From: CAZDGK01 sp964505035
Lineage (GTDB): Bacteria > Patescibacteriota > Saccharimonadia > UBA4664
NCBI GenBank assembly: GCA_964505035.1
Contig: CAZDGK010000006.1
Coordinates: forward strand, 1-41,213
Direction: 5' to 3'
DNA: 41,213 bases
The translations under genes were made by a program, and so were the position numbers. The notes under the pieces were generated by a model. It had not been told where the DNA came from and ran no database searches. It saw only the letters and a list, made by a program, of their open reading frames with translations. Positions 7,675-15,360 of this stretch are shown piece by piece (the stretch's first letter is position 1; every line of letters starts with the position of its first letter).

Positions 7675-8459
7675 AGCTCCTCGACGGCCGCGAAGCCGCC
7701 GCTTTTATCAAGCAGCGCCAGCAGCGCCAGTTCCGGGCGTTTCAGCCCACGCCGCGCTTGGCCATCGTCCGCCAGGGCGCCACGCCGGCTACCGACATGT
7801 ACCTGCGCGTCAAGCAGCGCTACGGGGCCGACATTGGTGTGCCGGTCGACCTCTACACCGAAACCCCGGCCAATCTGCTGCACCGCATCGAGCAGCTGGG
7901 TGCCGACCCGGCCGTCACTGGCATCAATGTCGAGCTGCCCCTAGCCGACGCGCCGGAGCTGACCGACCAGGCACTGCAGGCGGTGCCGCTCCCCAAGGAC
8001 GTCGAGGGTCTCGCGGCCGGCTCGCAGTTTGAGGTGGTGACGCCCAAGGCCGTGCTCTGGCTGCTGGCCGCCTACAATGTCACCATTGCCGGCCGCATTG
8101 TGGTGGTGGGGCAGGGCAAGCTCGTGGGCCAGCCGCTAGCCGACCGCCTGGAAGCCTCGGGCCATCACGTCATCCGCGCCGACCGCGACACCGCCGATCT
8201 GCCAACCGTCATCAGCACCGCTGACATTGTCATCACCGCCACCGGCGTCCCCGCCCTCATCACCGCCGATATGCTCAAGCCCGGCGCGGTGGTCGTGGAC
8301 GCCGGCGCCCCCGAGGCCGAGCTCGCCCCAGACGTCCTCACCCGCTCCGACCTCACCATCACGCCCAATCCCGGCGGCGTCGGCCCCATGACCGTCGCGG
8401 CTCTCTTCGACAATCTGCTGCAGGCCGCCTCAGCACTTGACGAACACAAACATAAGTAG
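7671..8459 (+). CDS. folD: Bifunctional methylenetetrahydrofolate dehydrogenase/cyclohydrolase
   Basis: This 262-residue enzyme interconverts 5,10-methylene-THF and 10-formyl-THF in one-carbon metabolism. Y44-x3-K48 (YLRVK) matches the catalytic Tyr/Lys pair. KDVEGL (109-114) corresponds to the KDVDG motif, and VVVGQGKLVGQP is the nucleotide-binding loop. PNPGGVGPMTVAALF is the C-terminal signature. Departures from the textbook enzyme are VELPL instead of VQLPLP (E88 where Gln is usual), DVEG for DVDG, and a length about 20 residues short. It overlaps the PLD gene by four bases. The next gene has its own promoter inside the folD end. Confidence 0.9.
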   Translation: MKLLDGREAAAFIKQRQQRQFRAFQPTPRLAIVRQGATPATDMYLRVKQRYGADIGVPVDLYTETPANLLHRIEQLGADPAVTGINVELPLADAPELTDQALQAVPLPKDVEGLAAGSQFEVVTPKAVLWLLAAYNVTIAGRIVVVGQGKLVGQPLADRLEASGHHVIRADRDTADLPTVISTADIVITATGVPALITADMLKPGAVVVDAGAPEAELAPDVLTRSDLTITPNPGGVGPMTVAALFDNLLQAASALDEHKHK

Positions 8460-8465
8460 TATAAT
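8437..8465 (+). promoter_or_regulatory. Strong sigma70-type promoter within the folD 3' end
   Basis: TTGACG (8437-8442), a 17-base spacer and TATAAT (8460-8465), nearly perfect consensus. The start would lie near 8472, giving a leader of about 40 bases before the ATG at 8513. Confidence 0.85.
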
Positions 8466-8512
8466 ATAACAAGGTCAACAGCCATCTACCGTGAAAGGAC
8501 GGGTGCTGCATT

Positions 8513-8722
8513 ATGACCAGGCAGGACTGGAAGGTCGTGGCGGTTATACTGACCATCATCGGCGTCTTTACCGGCGCCACCGTGATGATCGTCAACTACG
8601 TCACAGAAGCCAGTGGCTGGCGTGAACCTAGCCTACTGCTCGCCGGAGCGTTCATCGGCGCGGCTCTTCCGATGTACCACCAGTTCCACACGCAGTCGCG
8701 GCGCGACTGCGACTGTTCCTAG
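8513..8722 (+). CDS. Small two-helix membrane protein
   Basis: The protein has 69 residues with hydrophobic segments at about 7-28 and 40-54. It ends in a basic, Cys-containing tail (RRDCDCS). GAAAGGA lies upstream but with long spacing (about 14 bases). It is a single-gene unit: a near-consensus promoter lies upstream and a strong terminator follows the stop at once. Family not recognised. Confidence 0.7.
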   Translation: MTRQDWKVVAVILTIIGVFTGATVMIVNYVTEASGWREPSLLLAGAFIGAALPMYHQFHTQSRRDCDCS

Positions 8723-8728
8723 TTTCAC

Positions 8729-8771
8729 CGCCCGGTGTCCGCTCCCAGTGAGCGGCCCGGGCGTACTTTTT
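8729..8771 (+). terminator. Rho-independent terminator
   Basis: CGCCCGG (8729-8735) pairs with CCGGGCG (8757-8763) and encloses CGCTC/GAGCG (8740-8744/8750-8754). TACTTTTT follows. It ends the small membrane-protein transcript and lies just beyond the stop of the convergent guaB. Confidence 0.85.
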
Positions 8772-8776
8772 GTACC

Positions 8777-9907
8777 CTAGTAATTTCCGCCGGTATTCGT
8801 CACAAACAAGTCATGCGGGTGGCTCTCGCTCAAGCTAGCCTGCGTAATCCGGTGGAATTGCGCGATCTTCCACGCCTCCGCCACCGACCGCGCGCCAATG
8901 TAATAAAACCCCGACGTCACGCCACCCATCAGTAGCGTCACTGCGTCGTGCACCGTACCATTGCAGGGCACCAGCCCTTCCACGCCTTCGGCCACCAGCA
9001 CGTCGCCGGTGTAGTTCTTGCCATGGAATTCGTCTTCGGAGCTTATCTTGATCCCGCGCTGCATTGCCGCCACCGACCCCATGCCACGGTATTCCTTGAA
9101 GCAATACTCGTGCGACCCATCCAGGATGCTCTTGAACCGGTCTGGCACCTCCTCGGGTCCAAGCTGCACCGTCTTGCCCGGCGCCTCGCGGGTGCTCGCC
9201 AGTAGTCGTCCCAGCATCACCGTGCTCGCCCCAATCGCCAGCGCCTTGGTGATGTCGCCCGAGTAGCGAATCCCGCCATCGGCGATCACCGGCACGCCAT
9301 GCGCCCGGCCGACCGCCGTGGTCTCCATCAGCGCCGATAGCTGCGGCACGCCCATGCCACTGACGATCCGTGTGGTGCAGATGGCGCCCGGTCCCATGCC
9401 CACCCGCAGACCGTCGGCGCCCGCATCCACCAAGGCCCGCGCTCCCTCGGTGGTCGACACATTGCCGGCTACCACCTCCACATCGGTGTTTTTCTTGATC
9501 CACTCTAGCGCCCCGATCACTTTCTTGGAGTGTCCGTGCGCGCTGTCCACCAGCAGCACATCCACCCCGGCGTCCACCAGCGTCTCCACCCGGGTCTCGT
9601 AGCCGGCACTCGAGCCGACCGCCGCCCCGACCGGCAGGCCTTCCTTTTTGACTAGGCGTACCTCATCGGCCTGTCCGTCCGCCGTCAGGTTGCGGTGAAT
9701 GAAGCCAATCCCACCCTCACGAGCCAATGCGATCGCCAGTCCGCTCTCGCACACTGTATCCATCGGCGCCGCCACCACTGGCGTCTCCAGCCGGATCTTG
9801 CGGGTCAGCTGGGCGCCCAGGTCTATTTCATCCCGGCCAAAATCACTAAAGCCTGGCCTCAACAGTACGTCGTCGAAGGTCAGGCTTACCCTAAAGTCTT
9901 GTTCCAT
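8777..9907 (-). CDS. guaB: IMP dehydrogenase lacking CBS domains
   Basis: This 376-residue enzyme should oxidise IMP to XMP with NAD+, the committing step to GMP. The TIM barrel is complete: SLTFDDVLL at the start, APMDTV, DSAHGHS, the catalytic loop GPGAICTTR with its Cys, ADGGIRYSGD, and the YRGMGS flap that separates IMPDH from GMP reductase. The tandem CBS module usually inserted after the first strands is missing: FIHRNLT runs almost directly into the barrel. This explains the short length. The start ATG 9907 lies 5 bases after a -10 box, so the mRNA is probably leaderless; longer upstream codons do not resemble IMPDH. Confidence 0.93.
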   Translation of the reverse strand: MEQDFRVSLTFDDVLLRPGFSDFGRDEIDLGAQLTRKIRLETPVVAAPMDTVCESGLAIALAREGGIGFIHRNLTADGQADEVRLVKKEGLPVGAAVGSSAGYETRVETLVDAGVDVLLVDSAHGHSKKVIGALEWIKKNTDVEVVAGNVSTTEGARALVDAGADGLRVGMGPGAICTTRIVSGMGVPQLSALMETTAVGRAHGVPVIADGGIRYSGDITKALAIGASTVMLGRLLASTREAPGKTVQLGPEEVPDRFKSILDGSHEYCFKEYRGMGSVAAMQRGIKISSEDEFHGKNYTGDVLVAEGVEGLVPCNGTVHDAVTLLMGGVTSGFYYIGARSVAEAWKIAQFHRITQASLSESHPHDLFVTNTGGNY

Positions 9908-9912
9908 AATTA

Positions 9913-9942
9913 ATTGTAGTCCGCGCCGCTTAGTGTTGTCAA
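9913..9942 (-). promoter_or_regulatory. Leaderless-type promoter of guaB
   Basis: On the minus strand TTGACA (9942-9937), an 18-base spacer and TACAAT (9918-9913) end 5 bases before the ATG at 9907. The segment at 9930-9950 resembles the operators beside the NrtR-like gene (TTAGTGT, 7 bases, ACGCTTA) and covers the -35 box. Confidence 0.75.
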
Positions 9943-9958
9943 AACGCTTATGCCAACA

Positions 9959-9987
9959 TTGACAAAGATCAGCAAACAATATACAGT
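9959..9987 (+). promoter_or_regulatory. Promoter for the 40-residue membrane protein
   Basis: TTGACA (9959-9964), a 17-base spacer and TACAGT (9982-9987). Divergent from the guaB promoter, with -35 boxes 16 bases apart. Confidence 0.65.
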
Positions 9988-10020
9988 TATACCTATCACA
10001 TCTCGTGGAAGGAGCCACTT

Positions 10021-10143
10021 GTGAGCGCAGGGATCCTGTTCATCATCGGCGTCGTCGTCTTCGCCGGGCTGGTTGCCGGCCTGCTCATCTACCAGGCCAA
10101 GAACCCCGGCGGCCCGCGGGTCCACAACCCCAAGGGCGACTGA
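10021..10143 (+). CDS. 40-residue single-helix membrane protein
   Basis: A GTG at 10021 preceded by AAGGAG (10009-10014) with 6-base spacing opens 40 codons. The first part is one strongly hydrophobic helix (about 4-24). The C-terminal tail is short and polar (YQAKNPGGPRVHNPKGD). A promoter upstream and a strong terminator downstream support a real gene. I know no family for it. Small single-helix proteins often act as modulators of membrane complexes, but nothing here shows a partner. Confidence 0.7.
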   Translation: MSAGILFIIGVVVFAGLVAGLLIYQAKNPGGPRVHNPKGD

Positions 10144-10172
10144 CCCTCGCGCACGACCACTACTCCGCACTA

Positions 10173-10204
10173 CCCGGCAGGCCAACCCTGCCGGGCTTCT
10201 TTTT
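10173..10204 (+). terminator. Rho-independent terminator
   Basis: CCCGGCAGG (10173-10181) and CCTGCCGGG (10187-10195) form a 9-bp stem with a 5-base loop, followed by TTCTTTTT. Confidence 0.9.
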
Positions 10205-10241
10205 GCCGCTCATAAAGTGCTAAACTAAGCCCATCAGCCAA

Positions 10242-10427
10242 ATGGACGTTCTAGCAATAATCCTATCCATCGCCACACTCGCCGCGCTGACGGCGGGGCT
10301 TTACATCTTCATGTATAACCGCAAACGCACACGGTACTGGGCACCGCTACTGATCTTGGCCGTGATTTGCTTCATATTGGCATTAATGCGGTTTACCGCG
10401 ACGTTCTCACTAACTCCAGGCTATTAG
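10242..10427 (+). CDS. Small two-helix membrane protein
   Basis: The protein has 61 residues with two hydrophobic helices (about 2-24 and 34-50) and a basic loop between them (NRKRTRYW). It lies between a terminator and a convergent receiver gene. No clear Shine-Dalgarno or consensus promoter is seen. Family not recognised, and small size leaves some doubt that it is expressed. Confidence 0.5.
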   Translation: MDVLAIILSIATLAALTAGLYIFMYNRKRTRYWAPLLILAVICFILALMRFTATFSLTPGY

Positions 10428-10443
10428 GCAGGCCTTGGCTTGC

Positions 10444-10833
10444 TTAGCTTTTCTTCTTCGCCAGCAGCTTCTTCACCCGCTCCGCCACATCCTTGGGCGT
10501 CATTTCGGCCTTCACGATGTAGTCATCGGCCGCCATTTTGTACACGCGCGTGGCCGTCTCGGTGTCGCCCATGTTGGTCAGCACTACTACCTTGGCGTCC
10601 TTGCCGCCGGGCTGTGCGCGCAGCTTTTGTAGCATATCCAAGCCATTCATGTTGGGCATCATCAAGTCGAGCAGAATAATGTCGGGCTGGTACGACTCAA
10701 TCAGTTCCAGGCCGGTCTCGCCGTCGCCGGCCGTCTCCACCTGGTAGCCTTCATTCTCAAACTTGGTCCGATACATCTGCACAATGGCGATGTCATCTTC
10801 AATAATTGCGACCTTGATATCCTTGGGATCCAT
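10444..10833 (-). CDS. Stand-alone receiver-domain response regulator
   Basis: The protein has 129 residues and is a CheY-like receiver with E12/D13/D14, phospho-acceptor D56 in LLDLMMPN, T86 and K108. The C-terminus is lysine-rich (LLAKKKS). The start is taken at ATG 10833 because the domain begins there (MDPKDIKVAII); the frame is open to 10869 but the added residues do not belong to the fold. It is the closest receiver to the PlsC-like gene on the same strand, 42 bases downstream of it, and may be cotranscribed. Confidence 0.9.
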   Translation of the reverse strand: MDPKDIKVAIIEDDIAIVQMYRTKFENEGYQVETAGDGETGLELIESYQPDIILLDLMMPNMNGLDMLQKLRAQPGGKDAKVVVLTNMGDTETATRVYKMAADDYIVKAEMTPKDVAERVKKLLAKKKS

Positions 10834-10875
10834 GGTTTTAAGTGTGGCGCATTTGCGGGCTCGATGCAACCGCGG

Positions 10876-11529
10876 CTAAACGTCTAGACCATAGATGGCG
10901 TCAAGCAATTGGTCCGCACTGCGAGCCCGGCCGTCCAGCGGCTGGCCAATCGTTAGGCGAAAACCACGCCGCCACTTGCCAAGCTTCTGCCACTCAATAT
11001 GCGCCGGTATCACTCGCACATTAGCCATGCGGGCTAGCACCTCCACGCCACGGTGAGCCCTACCCCGACCCAGCGTGCGTTTGCCCTGTGGAAAAATCAC
11101 CACCGTCTGCCCACGGGCAATGAAGCTCGCGGCCGCGTCCAAGCCATAGACATACCGCTGATGCTCGCGAGCGGGAAAGCAGCCCAACGCCAGCAGCGCC
11201 ATGCGCAGCCAGTATGGTCGGAACAAACCGTTGTAGGCAAAAAACCGGAACGATCGCAGCCGGCGCCACAGAGCAGGGGACAGTACGCTGCAAATGACAA
11301 ACGGGTCAATAATGCTCTCGTGATTGGCTGCGATCACATACGAAACACCCGGCTTCAAGTCGCCGGGCTGCAGGAGCGTGGTGATGCGATGCGGCATCGT
11401 GGCTATCATCAGGCGCGTCAGAAACGCCGCTGGCCACTGACACAGGCGAATGATCGAAAGCCGACTTGAAGACAGTAGCGAGCTACGGGGAGACGCTGAG
11501 CTATATTCAATCTCGACCAATAACGTCAA
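10876..11529 (-). CDS. PlsC-type 1-acylglycerol-3-phosphate acyltransferase
   Basis: This family transfers an acyl chain to lysophosphatidic acid or related acceptors at the membrane. The acceptor motif NHESIIDP carries the catalytic H70-x4-D75. The third block reads FPQGKRT (146-152), with Gln where the family usually has Glu (FPEGxR). The start is uncertain. The longest frame begins with TTG at 11529, where TTGACG also resembles a -35 box. An internal ATG at 11409 would give about 177 residues and still include both motifs, but loses a hydrophobic N-terminal stretch. It is divergent from the methyltransferase gene. Confidence 0.75.
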   Translation of the reverse strand: MTLLVEIEYSSASPRSSLLSSSRLSIIRLCQWPAAFLTRLMIATMPHRITTLLQPGDLKPGVSYVIAANHESIIDPFVICSVLSPALWRRLRSFRFFAYNGLFRPYWLRMALLALGCFPAREHQRYVYGLDAAASFIARGQTVVIFPQGKRTLGRGRAHRGVEVLARMANVRVIPAHIEWQKLGKWRRGFRLTIGQPLDGRARSADQLLDAIYGLDV

Positions 11530-11667
11530 GCCTGTTTAACAACTCTGGAATTATACCATATCCTGCAGCCAAATTCAAACTTCAAGTGCACGACACAAGC
11601 ATTATCGGTAAAATACGCATTTTCCTTTGTAAACATGCACATAGATCGCGGTCAGGCACCTCAATTA

Positions 11668-11696
11668 TTGCCATATCGGCGATCTCGACATACGAT
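11668..11696 (+). promoter_or_regulatory. Leaderless-type promoter of the methyltransferase run
   Basis: TTGCCA (11668-11673), a 17-base spacer and TACGAT (11691-11696) end 6 bases before the ATG at 11703. This supports both the start codon and a leaderless message. Confidence 0.7.
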
Positions 11697-11702
11697 CGGT
11701 AC

Positions 11703-12404
11703 ATGTTTAAACAGTTCTTCTGGAATCTGTACGCCCAAGTTTATGATTCGCTATTTAGTCTCCGCCCATATCGCCGCATGCTGGAAGAAGTAGTCGAGCA
11801 AGCCGCCATCGAGCCAGGCATGCGCGTTCTTGATCTGGGTTGTGGGAGCGGCAATCTCGAGCTAGTCCTGATAACGCAGGGGATTGATTGCCAGGTCACA
11901 GGAGTCGACTATTCCGCCGCCATGCTCCGGCGGGCTCGCAAAAAATGTCGTAATACGGATTGGAACTTTGTCCAGGGCGATCTTACCCAGCTAGCAGACA
12001 TACTGAGCGGGCTACCTCCCTTTGACCGCGTTATTAGCACCAATGTGCTCTACGCTATCGCCGAGCCCGAGAGTCTACTCAAGGCAGCCAAGGCCAGCAT
12101 GAAGCCGGGGGCTATCGGCGTCCACACTACGCCTGCCAAACATTTTCAGTGGAAAGAAGTATTGCGGCTGCATCTGCGAGATGCTCATGCCGGTCACTAC
12201 CTGCGAATGCTGTCACTTCTTCCCCAGTTAGTCCTGGTCCTGGTGCTCAACCTGCTGTTGTTCAAAAAGGAGACCCAGCAAACCTACCACTTCCATACCG
12301 AGGCCGAGATTGCCGATTTGTTCGCGGCTGCCGGCTTCAATCACGCTGCCATTTCCCGGACATATGCTGATCAAGATTGGTTAATAAAGGCTCAAAATCG
12401 ATGA
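11703..12404 (+). CDS. SAM-dependent class I methyltransferase
   Basis: The protein has 233 residues. Motif I is VLDLGCGSGN (42-51), with an acidic motif II region (VTGVDYS) and a later VISTNVLYAI strand typical of class I methyltransferases. A hydrophobic stretch near the C-terminus (LPQLVLVLVLNLLLF) suggests membrane contact or a hydrophobic substrate. The frame is open upstream to 11466 but the promoter position and family pattern favour ATG 11703. Its stop overlaps the next start (ATGA), so it should be cotranscribed with the acyltransferase. Substrate unknown; it might methylate the product of that neighbour. Confidence 0.85.
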   Translation: MFKQFFWNLYAQVYDSLFSLRPYRRMLEEVVEQAAIEPGMRVLDLGCGSGNLELVLITQGIDCQVTGVDYSAAMLRRARKKCRNTDWNFVQGDLTQLADILSGLPPFDRVISTNVLYAIAEPESLLKAAKASMKPGAIGVHTTPAKHFQWKEVLRLHLRDAHAGHYLRMLSLLPQLVLVLVLNLLLFKKETQQTYHFHTEAEIADLFAAAGFNHAAISRTYADQDWLIKAQNR

Positions 12405-13111
12405 CAAACGACCAGTTCCACGCCAAAGTTGCCGAGACCGAAGAGGACAAGCGCGTCGCCTATGGCATTCGCTATCAAGCGTTTTGCGTTGACTACCCCT
12501 ACCTGCCAGCTGACAACTATCCCGACCACCAGGAGTCAGATGCTTGGGATAAGCATTCGGTATCCTTCCTGCTCTATGCGGCCGGTCAGCCAGTCGGCGT
12601 GTCGCGGCTGATATTGGACTCAGCCGACGGGTTTCAGACCGAGTCCTACGGCCATGTCCCGAGTACGTTGCCACGTTCAGAAATGGCCGAAGTCTCACGG
12701 CTGGCTGTCCTCAAGCAGTTTTCCGACACCGACAAAACCGCTCGCCGGGCGGGGCTTCTGCTGCTAAACCAGGCCATGTTCATGTATAGCCTGACGCACG
12801 GGATCAATTATTGGTTTGCCACTATGTTCGTGCGCATCTATCAGCTCTACTCTGACCTCAATGTTCCATTTAAACTACTCTCGACCGAACAGCACCGCTG
12901 GCCAGATGAAAATGGTGGCTTCACCGTGCCGGTCTTGCTCGAGCTACAAAAAGTCTTGCCGTATCTCTACCACGCCAACCGTGAGCTATATGCTCAGGTT
13001 GTTGGTAATACCGAGCAGCCCGCCCACTACGATGCGGCCGAAATGGACAAACTCCAGCAACAAATTGAGTCAGAACACCAGCAGATGGCCAATCTCGTCG
13101 ACAAAGCATAA
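12401..13111 (+). CDS. N-acyl amino acid / autoinducer synthase-like acyltransferase
   Basis: The protein has 236 residues in the GNAT-related fold shared by LuxI-type autoinducer synthases, FeeM N-acyl amino acid synthases and the PEP-CTERM/exosortase-associated acyltransferases. The conserved pattern is present: R24-x3-F28, E45-S-D47 with D50-K-H-S, VGVSRL (66-70, R69), and EMAEVSRLAV with E97 and R100. Members move an acyl chain from acyl-ACP or acyl-CoA to an amino group, making diffusible signals or lipids. It overlaps the methyltransferase gene by four bases. A multi-TM histidine kinase follows 47 bases later. The acyl donor and acceptor cannot be read from sequence. Confidence 0.75.
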   Translation: MTNDQFHAKVAETEEDKRVAYGIRYQAFCVDYPYLPADNYPDHQESDAWDKHSVSFLLYAAGQPVGVSRLILDSADGFQTESYGHVPSTLPRSEMAEVSRLAVLKQFSDTDKTARRAGLLLLNQAMFMYSLTHGINYWFATMFVRIYQLYSDLNVPFKLLSTEQHRWPDENGGFTVPVLLELQKVLPYLYHANRELYAQVVGNTEQPAHYDAAEMDKLQQQIESEHQQMANLVDKA

Positions 13112-13158
13112 GGGGAATTGATAAAGTAAGTATGACGCTTAGGTAGAAAGCCGAGGTT

Positions 13159-15360
13159 GTGATACTCGATCAAGTCCTGCTCTCTCTTGTATTAGGCATT
13201 AATGTGCTACTCGGTCTAGCCGTCTGGTATCGCGCGCCGCGCAAGCCAGTCAATGTTTTCTTTGGCCTAATCACGGTCGGGATTGCCATCTGGGGCGCCA
13301 GTAGTTTTTACAGTCAGGTCACGACCGACCTGCACCAATCGCTGGCGCTCGTGAGGATAGCCTTTGAAGGCGCCGTCATGATCGGTGTCTGTTTTGCCAT
13401 CTTCTCGCTCTATTTCCCCAAGCTGGCAGCCGGACAAGACCGTCGCGCCAAGACCATTAGTGTTGTCATTGCTGCGGCTGGAGTCGTAGTTGGGTGGCTC
13501 TTGCTGCAGCCTAGCTTTATCGCCGATGTTACCCGTGGTAGTCACAGCAATAGTGTCGTCACCGGCGGCGCCTATGTCATTTTTCCACTATTTTTCGTCT
13601 TGCTAGTTGGCTCTGCACTGGGACGATTAGTCCTCAAGCTCTGGGGCGCCAAAAGCGGTGTCGAGCGTCAACAAATCGGCTATGTGCTATTGGGCTTCGC
13701 CATTTCGGCCGTTATCGGCTCGCTCACCAATCTGATCCTGCCGCTCATCACTGGCACGAATGAACTAGCGAAATACGGCCCCTTTGCCACTGTTGCTATG
13801 GCTGGCTCCATGGCCTATGCCATCGCCGCCCACCGGCTGTTTAATATTCGGCTCTTGGTGGCCAGATCGATTGCTTTTGCTCTGCTGCTAACCACCCTCG
13901 GTGTAGTCTATGCCACCACCGCTTTCTCAGTCGGCGACCTATTCTTTTCTGGTTCGCAGACCAGCACGGCACGCGAAGCCTACAATGTCATCCTTGCCCT
14001 CATCCTGGCCTTTACCTTCCAGCCCCTGCGTCGCTTCTTTGAGCGCATCACCGACCGCGTCTTCTATCGTGACCGTTACGACAGCCAGGTAGTGCTCAAT
14101 GAGTTTTCGCAAATCCTCGTCTCGGAGCTGGAGCTCGATCGCATCCTCAAGCGTGCCCTCAGCGAGCTCTGCCGCATGCTGCACATCCAATATGGCCAAA
14201 TCGTCGTCTTCCACCACGACCGGGTTTACCGCGTGCAGCACCATGGCCCGCTGCCCGGCCGCCTCATGGTAGCGCCACAATTGCGCCAGCTAGCCCACCC
14301 GCTGCTGGTAGCCGACGAGCTCGAGCCTGGCGAGCTCCGCAGCCTCATGGACGATCACGGCGTGCGCATCTCGCTCGAGCTCAACACCCGCGAGGAGCAC
14401 ATTGGCTACCTGCTGCTAGGCGACAAGCTGTCCGGCAACATTTACTCGGCCCAGGATATCCGCCTGCTCGAGATCATTGGCAAGGAGCTGGCCGTCGCCA
14501 TCTCCAACGCCAAGGCCTACACCGAAATCCAAGCCTTCAATATCACCCTGCAGGAGCGGGTCGACCGCGCCACCAACCGCCTGCGCGTCGCCAATCGTCA
14601 CCTCAAGGAGCTTGATAAAGCCAAAGACGAGTTCATCAGCATGGCGTCGCACCAGCTGCGCACCCCACTCACCACCATCAAAGGCTACATGTCCATGATG
14701 CTCGAGGGCGACGCCGGCAAGCTCACGCCCACCCAGACCGAGTTCACCAACTACGCCTACGCCGCCAGCGAGCGCATGGTCAACCTCATCTCCGACCTGC
14801 TCAATGTCTCGCGCCTATCCGCCGGCCGCTTCCTCATCCAGACCAAGCCCACCGACATCGTGCAAATGGCCGCCGATGAAGTCCGCCAGCTCCAGAGTCA
14901 CGCCTCGGCCAAGCGCATCTCGCTGGCCTTCGTCCCGCCCGCCAAGCCACTCCCGCTAGTCGACCTCGACGACAACAAAACCCGCCAGGTCATGATGAAC
15001 TTCATCGACAATGCCATTTACTACACCAAGCAGGGTAGCGTGACCGTCAACCTCAGCCAGGCAGGGGACCGCGTTCGCCTCGAGGTCCACGACACCGGCA
15101 TAGGTGTGCCCAAAGACGCCCAGAAGAAACTCTTCAGCAAATTTTACCGCGCCGAAAACGCCCAAACCGTCCGCCCCGATGGTACTGGCCTCGGTTTGTA
15201 TTTGGCCAAGCGGGTAGTTGAGGACCAAGATGGTACAATAGTATTCAGTAGCGCCGAGGGCAAAGGCAGCGTCTTCGGTTTCGAACTACCCATCAAGCAT
15301 GTGCCCAGGCCAACCAAAGCTAAGGCCAAGGAAGAGAAGGAACCCAATGCCAAGCCCTGA
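13159..15360 (+). CDS. Membrane sensor histidine kinase with 7TM-type N-terminus and GAF domain
   Basis: The protein has 733 residues. Residues 1-300 hold about eight hydrophobic helices, like the N-terminal 7TM sensor of HisKA_7TM kinases, which bind membrane-proximal or lipophilic ligands. A GAF-like region (about 315-460) follows, then a coiled coil. HisKA has H498 in ASHQLRTPLTTI. HATPase_c has MNFIDNAIYY, DTGIGVP, FSKFYRAE and DGTGLGLYLAK. The tail is lysine-rich. The GTG at 13159 starts the first helix; GAGG lies very close (2 bases), so initiation is weakly defined. It overlaps the following receiver by 14 bases and follows the acyl-synthase-like gene. A signal-synthase/sensor pair is a reasonable inference. 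Confidence 0.88.
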   Translation: MILDQVLLSLVLGINVLLGLAVWYRAPRKPVNVFFGLITVGIAIWGASSFYSQVTTDLHQSLALVRIAFEGAVMIGVCFAIFSLYFPKLAAGQDRRAKTISVVIAAAGVVVGWLLLQPSFIADVTRGSHSNSVVTGGAYVIFPLFFVLLVGSALGRLVLKLWGAKSGVERQQIGYVLLGFAISAVIGSLTNLILPLITGTNELAKYGPFATVAMAGSMAYAIAAHRLFNIRLLVARSIAFALLLTTLGVVYATTAFSVGDLFFSGSQTSTAREAYNVILALILAFTFQPLRRFFERITDRVFYRDRYDSQVVLNEFSQILVSELELDRILKRALSELCRMLHIQYGQIVVFHHDRVYRVQHHGPLPGRLMVAPQLRQLAHPLLVADELEPGELRSLMDDHGVRISLELNTREEHIGYLLLGDKLSGNIYSAQDIRLLEIIGKELAVAISNAKAYTEIQAFNITLQERVDRATNRLRVANRHLKELDKAKDEFISMASHQLRTPLTTIKGYMSMMLEGDAGKLTPTQTEFTNYAYAASERMVNLISDLLNVSRLSAGRFLIQTKPTDIVQMAADEVRQLQSHASAKRISLAFVPPAKPLPLVDLDDNKTRQVMMNFIDNAIYYTKQGSVTVNLSQAGDRVRLEVHDTGIGVPKDAQKKLFSKFYRAENAQTVRPDGTGLGLYLAKRVVEDQDGTIVFSSAEGKGSVFGFELPIKHVPRPTKAKAKEEKEPNAKP

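Noticed and set aside
10021..10143. Pup-like protein partner for the proteasomal ATPase among the small genes
   Set aside because: None of the small genes ends in GGE or GGQ or has a Pup-like helix; this one is a membrane helix.
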